Assembly: GCF_014490725.1 (NCBI RefSeq)
Contig: NZ_JACOQL010000002.1
Span: forward strand, 786,993-850,992
Reading direction: 5' to 3'
Source of the DNA: Paracoccus amoyensis
GTDB taxonomy: Bacteria > Pseudomonadota > Alphaproteobacteria > Rhodobacterales > Rhodobacteraceae
Length of the DNA: 64,000 bases
The number at the start of each line of letters is the position of its first letter. Position 1 is the first letter of the stretch. The translations under genes were made by a program, and so were the position numbers. The notes under the pieces are model-generated. The model saw only the letters and a program-made list of their open reading frames with translations. It ran no database searches and was not told the DNA's origin. Below are positions 9,239 to 18,300 of this stretch, piece after piece.

Positions 9239-9711
9239 CTTGCGCCCCCATCTGCCAGTTGCACGGCGTCGATCCCGCGGGCGTGCAACACTTCCAGCAC
9301 GGCAATGACGTCTTCGACCGGAACATCGGGGCGCAGAACGATCAGGACGTTGGCGGTGCCTTGGTCAGCCAAAGCCTGGGCAAGCACTTTCAACTGTTCC
9401 AAGGCAAAGCGTTGACCGCCCGCGATCAACCCGTCACGCCCCAAGGTCCAGACCGCTGTGGTGCTGGCCGCGCTGATGCCAGACGTTACCGCTCCGGGCT
9501 GCGATCCGGGTGCTGCATTTGTGCCCGCCAACGCACCGGTGCGGATATTCAGCATGGAAAACGCGGTCAGATTGGCGGATAACATGAAGAAAATCAGCAG
9601 TTGAAACAGCATGTCCGCCATCGCGGTCATGGAAAAACCGTAATGCCGCTGCCGTCGTGGCAGTTGCAATCCGCGCGATTGCGAAGGGATATGCAATCTT
9701 GGTTCTGCCAC
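9235..9711 (-). CDS. TolR/ExbD-like protein 1 of the T6SS locus
   Basis: 158 residues. The FSMTAMADMLFQLLIFFMLSANLTAF segment (about 26-51) is a clear ExbD/TolR membrane helix; the Asp of MADML matches the conserved protonatable aspartate. An Ala/Gly/Ser-rich linker follows, then the ExbD periplasmic fold ending in VLIVLRPDVPVEDVIAVLEVLHARGIDAVQL. It lies 3 bp after the TolQ-like gene and overlaps the second ExbD-like gene. Two different ExbD paralogues behind one ExbB suggest a heterodimeric plug, as in other two-ExbD operons. Confidence 0.85.
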   Translation of the reverse strand: MAEPRLHIPSQSRGLQLPRRQRHYGFSMTAMADMLFQLLIFFMLSANLTAFSMLNIRTGALAGTNAAPGSQPGAVTSGISAASTTAVWTLGRDGLIAGGQRFALEQLKVLAQALADQGTANVLIVLRPDVPVEDVIAVLEVLHARGIDAVQLADGGAR

Positions 9712-9714
9712 CCG

Positions 9715-10356
9715 TCAGGCCTGATGGGGCTTTGCGATGCGCCCGTGAATGGCAGATGAGACGACCAGTTCGATGGTCTGACGCTCTTCCTCGATCCGGC
9801 CTTCCAGCCATGCTGCAACGAAATAGGCAACCAAGGCGATGGCAAGGCCCGCTGCCGTCGTAGTCAGCGCGGTCCAGATTCCGCCTGCAAGGATGCGAGG
9901 GTCGCCGATCTCTTGGCTAAGGGCAAGGTTGCCGAAAGCGTCGATCATCCCGATGACGGTGCCCAAAAGTCCCAGCATCGGCGCCATCTGCACCACGGCT
10001 TCCAGCAAGCGCATCCGCGATCCCATCTGAACCAATTCGGACAGGGCGACCTGACGGGCCAGTTCCTCGCCATAGGCCGGCTCGGACGGGCGGGCGCGCA
10101 GCCCGGACATGACCGCCGACAGGACGCGGGCCTGAACCGAATTTCCGACGCTGGCTTTCCGCTGCGCCTCGTCCGGGCGGCCGTTCAACCAGTCGTCCAG
10201 CATTGTTTCGGCGGCCTTGTGCTTGCCAACGCCCAGACGCGAAAATTGCGTGATCTTGAAGATCGCAACGGTCAGGGTCAGGACAGACAGCGCGGCCAGG
10301 GCGATGAAGACGAGGATGCTGACGGCCGGTAGGTCACCGAAAACGCTGGACAGCAT
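9715..10356 (-). CDS. MotA/TolQ/ExbB-type proton channel of the T6SS locus
   Basis: 213 residues. It has a first membrane helix at about 13-34, a cytoplasmic loop, then the MotA/TolQ/ExbB core: RMRLLEAVVQMAPMLGLLGTVIGMIDAF (about 118-146), then GGIWTALTTTAAGLAIALVAYFVAAWLEGR (about 157-186). The A-P-x-L-G-L-L-G-T-V-x-G-M motif is diagnostic of ExbB/TolQ. It would form the pentameric proton-conducting ring around the ExbD-like helices. Its place inside a T6SS cluster, between tssH and the envelope genes, is not part of the standard T6SS core set. Confidence 0.88.
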   Translation of the reverse strand: MLSSVFGDLPAVSILVFIALAALSVLTLTVAIFKITQFSRLGVGKHKAAETMLDDWLNGRPDEAQRKASVGNSVQARVLSAVMSGLRARPSEPAYGEELARQVALSELVQMGSRMRLLEAVVQMAPMLGLLGTVIGMIDAFGNLALSQEIGDPRILAGGIWTALTTTAAGLAIALVAYFVAAWLEGRIEEERQTIELVVSSAIHGRIAKPHQA

Positions 10357-10359
10357 GTC

Positions 10360-10812
10360 TTAGACGCCAAAATCGATGTCGGTTTTGGTCAGGGTGGCTA
10401 AACCGCCAAGGCAGACATCACGTTGGTCGCTGTTATCGGCACCACGGCATTCGGCCACGTCATTAACAACGATCCGGCTGATATCGGTGCAGGCGCGACC
10501 AGGCAGTTCGAACAGGCCAATCTTGGTTTTGCCCGCATTCAGATCTCCGAAGTCCAGCACCGACAATGCCTGAACAATACCCGCGCCATCAAAAATTGCG
10601 ACCTGCCATGCCGCGCGGCTGAGAGCGGTTTCCGTGCGATTGGTTGTTACCATCGTCAAGCGGCAGCCGCCGTCTTCGGTGGCGGCCGCGCTGTTCAGTT
10701 CGATCTGAATTGCGCGATCGACGATGGGCACCGCCACATCCTGCGCGAATGACGCCGCAGGAATACAAGCCGACATCGCCGCGATAGCAACGGCATTAGC
10801 CAGAAATTTCAT
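10360..10812 (-). CDS. Exported protein of unknown function in the Tol-like operon
   Basis: 150 residues. A signal peptide is clear (MKFLANAVAIAAMSACIPAA with an SFA-QD cleavage site near residue 23), giving a mature periplasmic protein of about 127 residues with four cysteines that could form disulfides. No lipobox is present, so it is not a TssJ-type lipoprotein. The mature part looks beta-rich (QIELNS, CRLTMVTTN, AWQVAIFD, IGLFELPG). It lies 3 bp upstream of the TolQ-like gene in the same operon, which suggests an accessory role in that envelope module. I do not recognise the family. Confidence 0.6.
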   Translation of the reverse strand: MKFLANAVAIAAMSACIPAASFAQDVAVPIVDRAIQIELNSAAATEDGGCRLTMVTTNRTETALSRAAWQVAIFDGAGIVQALSVLDFGDLNAGKTKIGLFELPGRACTDISRIVVNDVAECRGADNSDQRDVCLGGLATLTKTDIDFGV

Positions 10813-10830
10813 TGAAAAATTCCTTCAAGT

Positions 10831-11280
10831 TCAGCGATAAACCCCGATCAGGGGAACGCTCGAAAAGTTGTAAGCCCGAGGCTGTCTTCCAAGATCATCT
10901 CTTCTTGATGACAACGGGTCGGTCTGGGGTAGCAAGAACATGGCGGGCCTGTCATCCGGGAAATGCGTCGAACGCTTGCCCGTATCCTGTGCGGCCGGGG
11001 ATAGTGCATCGCTGGCACCTGCCATCATGGTGACTTCCCGGACGGCGATTTCTGGCTTGATGGCGGGCGCAAGATCGATTGAGCCGGGGGCTGCGGTGGG
11101 GGCCGCTGTCGGGGGCATAACAGTGCGTGGCGACACACGTTCGGTTATGATGGGCGCGGATCGCTGCCGTGCCACGGGCTCTGACAAAAGCAGATCGACA
11201 CCTTTGGCAAAGCCAAAGGCCGCTCCGGCAGTCACCAGACTTGCGGCGGCAAGCAGAATTGGTTTCATAGGGCCGTCCAT
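10831..11280 (-). CDS. Small membrane-anchored protein of unknown function, first gene of the Tol-like operon
   Basis: 149 residues. The N-terminal hydrophobic segment (about 6-26, LLAAASLVTAGAAFGFAKG) is followed by a Pro/Ala-rich disordered periplasmic tail with no recognisable domain. The tail ends in a conserved-looking RAYNFSSVPLIGVYR. A second ATG at 11268 (MKPILLAAA) is an equally good start. It lies 18 bp before the next gene and is divergent from the DUF1036 gene, so it probably heads the six-gene operon. No function can be given. Confidence 0.5.
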   Translation of the reverse strand: MDGPMKPILLAAASLVTAGAAFGFAKGVDLLLSEPVARQRSAPIITERVSPRTVMPPTAAPTAAPGSIDLAPAIKPEIAVREVTMMAGASDALSPAAQDTGKRSTHFPDDRPAMFLLPQTDPLSSRRDDLGRQPRAYNFSSVPLIGVYR

Positions 11281-11351
11281 ATAATAACCGCTTGCAGGCT
11301 AGCATTGCTTGATCATTCGCTCAATTCGTCTTTGAGGCATTGCCCCCAGAT

Positions 11352-11768
11352 ATGTATTTGATTCGCGCCATTATTGCAGCATTTTTTATAGCTTCGCTGC
11401 CCGTGGCGGCATCTGCGGCGGGGCTGCGGCTGTGCAATCAATCCTTTGATGTGTTGAATGTCGCCTTGGGCGAGCCTGATGAAGGGCTGGTGACGACGCG
11501 GGGCTGGTGGCGTGTTGCGCCTAATCAATGCGCGAATCTTTTGCGGGAAACGCTGCAATCACAGCTTTATTATATTTTTGCGGCGGATGTTTTTGGTAAT
11601 GAAGTGCTATCGGGCGCTACGCCATTATGTGTCGCCCCGCGCAGATTTGAAATCAAAGGGCAGCAGGATTGCCTGTTGCGTGGATTTCTGGACGCGCGTT
11701 TTGTAGACGTTGATACGCAAGGCCAGCCAAGCTGGACGATTTTTGTAACGCCGCGACCGGGATCATGA
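11352..11768 (+). CDS. Exported DUF1036 family protein
   Basis: 138 residues from ATG 11352; a TTG at 11340 would add four residues. The signal peptide is MYLIRAIIAAFFIASLPVAASA. The mature part matches the DUF1036 pattern: GLRLCNQSFDVLNVALG, then GWWRVAPNQCANLL and the SQLYYIFAAD strand, with the family's paired cysteines. The function of DUF1036 proteins is unknown; they are small exported alphaproteobacterial proteins. It heads a plus-strand group (overlapping the next gene by 4 bp) divergent from the Tol-like operon; the 71-bp gap must hold both promoters. Confidence 0.75.
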   Translation: MYLIRAIIAAFFIASLPVAASAAGLRLCNQSFDVLNVALGEPDEGLVTTRGWWRVAPNQCANLLRETLQSQLYYIFAADVFGNEVLSGATPLCVAPRRFEIKGQQDCLLRGFLDARFVDVDTQGQPSWTIFVTPRPGS

Positions 11769-13012
11769 CCACAGCGAAACCAGTTCACGTCGATCCCGGA
11801 AAGAGGGCGTTTGGCAAGGCGCTGATTCTGGCAGGGGCGCTGGCGATTTGCGGTGGTGCAGCACAGGCGCAGAATATTCTGGCGCTGCGGGTGCCGTTAC
11901 CACAGGCTTTATCCGAACGGCTGGGCGGTGAGCGTGTGATCTCAGACCCTGCGGACATACCCTCTACGGGGCATCTGCTGATCTATGCGCAAGATCTGGG
12001 CGATGATCCAAGGGGGCTGGTCGCCGCGCTGCCTGCGAATGCGCTGCTGGTCGTCGGCGATTGTGCGGCTGGTCTGCAATTGGAAGGGATTGGCCCCGTC
12101 GCGGCACAAATTGCCGTTCCAAACGCCAGTGAAGACTGTGACGCAGCGGCCTTGGCCGATGCATTTGTGAATGCCGCGACGTTGTCGGGCGATGCCGACG
12201 GACGGACCGAGTTGCTGGAAAGTGGTGGCTATCAGGTGATTGGGCGCGGTGCCCCTGTCCGTATCTCTGGCGCTGCATCTGCAGGTGGATTGGTTATTTC
12301 GGCGTTGCCGATGGAAACAGTCGCCGCCGCATCGTCAGAAGAGGTGGTTCTGGTCAGTCTGGGGTCCACCTCGCAATTCGCCGACCCCGCACCATTTGCC
12401 GCCGTGGATGAGGCTCAGCCGCGTGCTGGTTTGCCGGAACCCTCCATCATCATCGGCGATATGGCGGTGCTGATGGCCGCAGGTGATCCTGGCCCGTTGG
12501 GCATGCCATTCGCCGCGCGAGAGGCTGTTCGTCAACGCGATCCGGCGATGTTCGCCCGGTTGGTGGCGCAAGGCGCCTTTGATCCCGAAGACACGCAGAC
12601 GACGCAGGCAATTCAGACCGAACTGGCACGGATGCACTGTTATGTCGGCAGCGTTGATGGGCAATGGGGCGGCGGTTCATCGCGTGCGGTGGACCGCTAT
12701 ATCGAGGCAGGCGGTCCTGCCGGTATTGCCGCGCAATCACCGGATGTGCAGATGTTTCGCGCCCTGATCAGCGCCGAAGATATCACATGCCCCGAAGTGG
12801 CCCCTGTTGCGGCGGCTGATCCGCCGCGCGATGTCCGCAGTAACACCAGCAGCCGCAGCACCTCTAATACGACCCCGCGACGCAACGGCGGCAGCGGTGC
12901 GACCACGACCCGTCGTCCGGCCGCAACCACCTCGACTGCCCCGGCACAGCAGCAATCGACCGGCAGGCGCCAGATTAACCCCGGTATCCTTGGGCTTGGG
13001 AATATCCGCTGA
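11765..13012 (+). CDS. Exported protein with a peptidoglycan-binding-like domain
   Basis: 415 residues. The signal peptide covers about 1-36 (LILAGALAICGGAAQAQ). An Ala/Gly/Val-rich domain of unknown type follows (about 37-265). Residues about 265-320 resemble the helical PG_binding_1 fold: TQAIQTELARMHCYVGSVDGQWGGGSSRAVDRYIE, where the G-x-x-D-G-x-W-G-x-x-S motif is typical. The last 80 residues are a Ser/Thr/Arg/Ala-rich tail, likely disordered. It overlaps the DUF1036 gene upstream and the transglycosylase gene downstream (TGATG), so all three are probably made together for local peptidoglycan handling during T6SS assembly. That role is inferred. Confidence 0.65.
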   Translation: MTTAKPVHVDPGKRAFGKALILAGALAICGGAAQAQNILALRVPLPQALSERLGGERVISDPADIPSTGHLLIYAQDLGDDPRGLVAALPANALLVVGDCAAGLQLEGIGPVAAQIAVPNASEDCDAAALADAFVNAATLSGDADGRTELLESGGYQVIGRGAPVRISGAASAGGLVISALPMETVAAASSEEVVLVSLGSTSQFADPAPFAAVDEAQPRAGLPEPSIIIGDMAVLMAAGDPGPLGMPFAAREAVRQRDPAMFARLVAQGAFDPEDTQTTQAIQTELARMHCYVGSVDGQWGGGSSRAVDRYIEAGGPAGIAAQSPDVQMFRALISAEDITCPEVAPVAAADPPRDVRSNTSSRSTSNTTPRRNGGSGATTTRRPAATTSTAPAQQQSTGRRQINPGILGLGNIR

Positions 13013-15207
13013 TGGCACCGACCGAGGTTGACCCCCGCTTTCGCCAGATGGGGCGAAGTGCGCGACGAAGGCGTCGAAAATGGACCGCGCTGAGATGGGG
13101 GGCAGGCACGGTATTCGCCAGTCTGGCCGGTGGTATGCTGTGGTATCAGTTTCAGCCTGACCTTGGGTTTTTCTGGCGCACTGACGACCAGGAGTTGGTG
13201 CAGGTCGAATCCCAGTTTGACATCGCGCCGGTTGTCCGCGCCGATACCTTTACCGATCTGCCCGGTGATCCGCTGATCATTCCCGCGCTTGATGAGGGGG
13301 CGGCACGTGATGTTGCACAGGCTCCGATCCCGGCGGCGCTTGCCGGCACGCCTCGTCTTGCGGGGATAGGGCCGACCCTGACTGTGCTGGACAGCGAGCT
13401 GATGCCACGCGGGATGCAACTGGTCGCCAACCTGCCCTCGACCCGAGAGGAATTTGCCCTGTTTCAGGCAGAACGCAGTCGCGGACGGTTTGCCCCTGCC
13501 ACGCAGCTGGAAACCGGCGTGGCCATCGTCCCAGAGGAACAGCGGGCGACCAGCAGTATCAGTTTTTTGCGCGATGCAGTTTTGCGCACCGGGCTGTGGC
13601 GGGAATTGCTGCTGGAGGCAGCGCGTGACGTCTCGATCAGGGATTTGCTGGCGCAGAACGGTTTTGAGCTGCCCCAGGCCGAACAGCTTGCCCAGCGGAT
13701 CGAGACGCAGCTTGGGCTGGAAGGCCCGCTGTCGACAGGGTCCGTTCTGGCCTTGCGCTATCGGTTGAGCGGCGCATCGCGGCAGGTCATTCAGGTAACC
13801 TTGATCAATCCCGAAGGCTATGTCGGCTCTTTGGCGCTTTCTCCGGCTGGTCAACTGGTGCCTTCGGCGGATGCCTGGGCCGATCAGGATTTGCTGGAAA
13901 CAGTGCTTTCACGGGGTGAGAGCGGCCAGAAAAGGGCAGGGCAGCAGCGGTTGTTGGACCTGATCTATTCCGTTGCGCTGCGTAACGACATCAAGCCCGA
14001 AGTCGTCGGCGAAGCCATCTCGATGATGGCACGCGTCTATGATCTGGACAGCATGGCGGATGAGAATGACCGCCTGACCATGATCCTTGCCAATGAAAAC
14101 ACCGCGAGGCCGGGTGCCGTCCTGTTCGTTGGGATCAGCGGGCCGGGCGGTGATAAGCCCTGCTATGTGGTGCCCGCCGAAAGCGAGGAGGGTTTTGAAT
14201 GCTACGCCCCGTCGGCGCGTATCGCACGACCGGCGGGTGGGCTTAGCCTGCAATCCCCGATCGCAGGTGTGCTGTCGCAGCGCTTCGTTCCGCCTGCACC
14301 TGGCGGCAAGGATGACGATCCCTCGCGTGGTCGGGTTTCGTGGTCTGCGCCCGCTGGAACAAGGGTAGCAGCCGCCGGAGATGGCAAGATCACCGCGCGG
14401 CAGACCAAGGGCGTTGGCGGTGCCAGTGTCGAGATCACGCATGCCAATGGAATGGTATCACGATACACGGGGCTGGCCACCTTGTCAGATGGTGCGGTTG
14501 ACGGTGCCGATATCGCCAAGGGAATGGCGCTTGGCACCGTCGGAGCGGTCAAGAATGGTGAGGCCAAGCTGATCTTCCAGCTTCTGTCTGACGGCAATCC
14601 CGTCGATCCGATGCCGTATCTAAGCGGCGCGGGAGAGGTACTGGCGTCGGATGCCGTTGAATCCTTGATTGGCCGGATCATCACTGTCGAAAGCGCTGGC
14701 AATGCACGCGCGCAAAACCCACTGTCGTCAGCGACAGGTTTGGGGCAATTCATCGAATCCACATGGCTGCGTATGATCCGCAGCTATCGTCCCGAGCTGG
14801 CGGGCAGTCTGGACCGACGTGCGCAGCTTGATCTGCGGTTTGATCCGGATTTGTCGCGGCAGATGGTCAGGCATCTGGCACAGGAAAACGAAGCCTATTT
14901 GCGGGTGCGTGGCCATGCCATTACACCGGGCAGGCTTTATCTGGCGCATTTCCTTGGCCCCGCAGGTGCCGATGTGACCTTGCGCGCCGATCCGTCGGCA
15001 TCGGTCTTGCAGGTGATGGGGCCGGCGGTGGTCTCGGCCAATCCCTTCTTGCGGGGATTTTCGATCGCCGATTTGCGCAACTGGGCCGAGCGTAAGATGA
15101 GTGGCGCCTCCGCAGCACCGCATATTCCGACCGAAATCAGCATCCCCGCCGAGATCCGCGCCTATGTCGAGGCGGTTGACCGCCTGCGACAGGCCGAAAA
15201 CGGCTAA
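13012..15207 (+). CDS. Membrane-anchored lytic transglycosylase with an inactive M23-like domain
   Basis: 731 residues. A basic N terminus and a membrane helix (about 26-45) anchor it with the bulk in the periplasm. Residues about 412-538 follow the M23/LytM fold (SPIAGVLSQRF, then WSAPAGTRVAAAGDGKI, VEITHANGMVSRYTGL), but the zinc ligands are gone: the H-x-G-x-x-D motif reads SRGRVSW and the final H-x-H reads KLIFQL. Residues about 548-650 are an SLT lysozyme-like domain with catalytic Glu560 in TVESAGN and the ATGLGQF motif, so this part should cleave glycan strands. T6SS loci often carry a cell-wall hydrolase to let the trans-envelope complex through; this is probably that enzyme, with the dead M23 domain as a binding or regulatory module. 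Confidence 0.8.
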   Translation: MAPTEVDPRFRQMGRSARRRRRKWTALRWGAGTVFASLAGGMLWYQFQPDLGFFWRTDDQELVQVESQFDIAPVVRADTFTDLPGDPLIIPALDEGAARDVAQAPIPAALAGTPRLAGIGPTLTVLDSELMPRGMQLVANLPSTREEFALFQAERSRGRFAPATQLETGVAIVPEEQRATSSISFLRDAVLRTGLWRELLLEAARDVSIRDLLAQNGFELPQAEQLAQRIETQLGLEGPLSTGSVLALRYRLSGASRQVIQVTLINPEGYVGSLALSPAGQLVPSADAWADQDLLETVLSRGESGQKRAGQQRLLDLIYSVALRNDIKPEVVGEAISMMARVYDLDSMADENDRLTMILANENTARPGAVLFVGISGPGGDKPCYVVPAESEEGFECYAPSARIARPAGGLSLQSPIAGVLSQRFVPPAPGGKDDDPSRGRVSWSAPAGTRVAAAGDGKITARQTKGVGGASVEITHANGMVSRYTGLATLSDGAVDGADIAKGMALGTVGAVKNGEAKLIFQLLSDGNPVDPMPYLSGAGEVLASDAVESLIGRIITVESAGNARAQNPLSSATGLGQFIESTWLRMIRSYRPELAGSLDRRAQLDLRFDPDLSRQMVRHLAQENEAYLRVRGHAITPGRLYLAHFLGPAGADVTLRADPSASVLQVMGPAVVSANPFLRGFSIADLRNWAERKMSGASAAPHIPTEISIPAEIRAYVEAVDRLRQAENG

Positions 15208-15252
15208 AGCGCAGCATATGCTGGATTTCTAGCTGAATCGCGAACTGAAAGC

Positions 15253-15282
15253 TTGTTTTACATTGGACAGGCGGGCTATTCA
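15253..15282 (+). promoter_or_regulatory. Possible promoter upstream of the giant autotransporter
   Basis: The 135-bp gap between the transglycosylase and autotransporter genes has a perfect palindrome CAGCATATGCTG just after the transglycosylase stop, and a weak sigma-70-like pair: TTGTTT (15253-15258) and TATTCA (15277-15282), 18 bp apart. The gap and AT-rich stretch suggest independent transcription, but the match is poor. Confidence 0.25.
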
Positions 15283-15342
15283 TTTTTTGGCGCAATTATC
15301 CGGATGGCGCTCCTGCTGTAGTGAAATTTGAAGATATTGGTA

Positions 15343-18300
15343 ATGATGATCACCCCACTTCGTCCCGCCGCACGCATGTCCAATGCACGTCTTTTCCTGA
15401 CTACAGCGCTGATCGGCGTCATGCCGATGGTCTTGATTCCAACGAAGGTGTCGGCACAGGAAGAACGCTATTATGATCCGCGGGATACCCCATTTGGCGG
15501 TGTGGACCCCCGAAGCGGCTACACCTGGAATGCCGACAACACTAATGGCAATGCCGATGAATATTGGAGTGATGAGAACGGCGAGAACCACACCGTTCTG
15601 GGTGCTGCCGATACCGGGATACTGACCGAAGACACAGGCCTGTTCCAGGACAAGGTGGATATCACGCTGAGCGGACAGGCACGTCTTGCCGGGCTGATCG
15701 TTCGGGGTGACGACGATTACAGCATCACCGGAGATGGCACTGGACGCCTCGGCTTTGCAGATGCCGATACCGTCGATGCCGTCAGATTTGACGTCGAAAA
15801 CCAAGATACAACGCTGAACATCGGGGTTGCACTGGGTGGCGCGATTACAATCGCAGGTCAGGGCACGGTTGCCTATGACTATACTGGCAACCGGGGGTTG
15901 ATCCAAAGTGTTGCGGTAGAGGATGGAGCCACTTTCCGGAACAGAGGTATTACCAAAGGCCTGATGACCGTGCAGGGCGGAGGCACCGTCGTTCTTCGCG
16001 ATAATGGTAATGATGATTTTGCGACCCACGTGGGTGCCATCAGAGTCCAAGAGGACGGCGTGCTTGAGCTGGATGGAGATGATGCCTCTGACCCGCTTGT
16101 TGCTGACGATGCAGATACAACAGCCGTTGAACAGATCATCAACGACGCCGGGGGAACCATCAATGTCATTTCAGATTCGGTGGTTGCAACTGATATCGTC
16201 AATAACGGGCGCATCTATTCCGATGCTTCGGGCACAGTCGATCTGGATTTGACCGGCCATCAGTTCACAAATACAGGCGTCATTGAGACAGAGTCCGATT
16301 TTGATCAGATTCGAATTTTGGCCGATCGTATTGTTTTACAGCAAACAGATGTCGATAACCGAAATGTGACGCTGGTCGGCGATATCGTAAATAATGTTAC
16401 GTTGGCATTGACCAGAGCATCAGATCTTTATGGTCAATTGACGAATAATGAGAGCGGCATTGTCGACGTGTCTGCCGCGATAGACGGATCAGATGACAGT
16501 ATTTCCAATTCTGGAACGATTAATGTTCTGTCAAATGGCAGTCTTCGCGATCTCGTTCAGCTGGATAACAGCGGCACACTTACCGTCGCCGCAGGAAGCG
16601 GCAATGGGGATGATCTTAGTGCGGATTTGATTGAAAATCGGGGTGTTGCTGGTCGAAATGCGCGGTTTAATTTGTCGGGACGCTTCAGCGGTGATTTGAA
16701 TAACCGACGGTATGGCACGACCACACTTTCAAGTGGTAGTGAGATATTTGGCGATATTCTGAATGAAGGAACGCTTGAAGGCAGTGGCGTAATCGATGGC
16801 ACGTTGACCAACGCGAATCAGGTTCGGGTTAATGGTGAACTTGAGATCGCGGATCTGAAAAATGCCGGGGTGGTCGATATTGCTGGGAATGGCGGAAACC
16901 TGGTCTTGACCAGCGGCGATTTCGTGAACGAGGCAGGTGGTATTGTTCGGGTCAATGGCAATATCAGTCGATCCGGAAACAGCTCGGCTACCGTTACCAA
17001 CATGTCTGGCGGACAGTTGGTCTTGCGAGGGGGCATGATATCGGCCGACGTGCAGAACGATGCGGGTGGTCAGGTCATTCTGCGGGCCGATACCCGGATC
17101 GATGCCGGTTTTGAAAATGCAGGCTCTTTGGATAACGTTACCGGCAATGATATCGAACTGGATATCTCTGGAAATACATTCGCCAACCGTGGGGAAATAA
17201 AGAACTCTGGCACGGGTGGGACGACTTCCATCATTGCCGATGAGATTCGTCTTGAAGAGGGCGCGGTTAATATCGCCGGTATCGATTTTATAGGCGATAT
17301 TATTAACCAAGCGACGCTGCTGTATTCGACTGCAGCTCAGTTGAATGGTGGGCTGACAAATACCGGTGCCGGTAATGTCGTGATTTCCAGATCACTTGAT
17401 GCGAACGGCAATGACATTACCAATGAAGCACGCATGGTATTGTCGACCACCACGGGCGCGACTGGCAACATTACCGATGCCGGGATCGTCAGGAATGAGG
17501 GTATCCTGGCCGTCGAAGCTGGTGCCGAAATCGAGGCGGATGAGGTTATCAACCTGCGCGGCACCGATAGCGCCGACGAATTGAAACTTGATGGCGGCAC
17601 CATAACTGCCAAAGTGACCAACCGTGGCGCATTCAATGCGACCGGGACCGTCGATGGCGACCTTATCAATGAGCGCCAACTTACGTTGCTTGGACGCCTG
17701 GATGTGGATCGTCTTGAGAATTCTGGCGATGTCCATGTCGGCGGTGGTGATGTGCTGAATTCTGATGAGAATATCAGCAATTCCGGAAGAATTCACCTGA
17801 TCGGATCGGGTGTTATAAACGTCACCGGCGCGAATTCTGAATTCTTGAATGAATCAGGGGGGACGTTGAGGTTTTCAGGCGGCACGCTGAATTCTGACCT
17901 GACGAATGAATCCGGTGGGATTGTCAACATAACGGGTGATTCGACCATCGATGGTAATTTTGAAAATCTTGGCACGATAAAACACGATCAGGCCGGCCAG
18001 GACTATACCCTGACCATCGCCGACGGCGGCGAGTTTATTCATGATGGCAACTTTATCGGTGGGAACGGCACACTGACCATCGATGCGGCAAATATCATTT
18101 TGCGCACTGCCATTCTGGAAAGCTGGGTCACGCTGAACGGTAATGTGTCGGTCGAGAATGACGATGCTGAATATTATCGCCGCGCGATGACCCTGCCGGG
18201 AAGCATTACCAACCGCCCGCAAGGGGAAATCTATGTTTGGGCGGATGTGGATGGCGATGGCCATTCAATCTATAACCAAGGCTTGGTTTCCGTAGAGCTT

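Noticed and set aside
10360..10812. Candidate TssJ
   Set aside because: It has a standard signal peptide without a lipobox cysteine, so it cannot be an acylated outer-membrane lipoprotein of the TssJ type.
14248..14628. Active M23 endopeptidase domain
   Set aside because: The fold is recognisable, but the metal-binding histidines and aspartate are missing.
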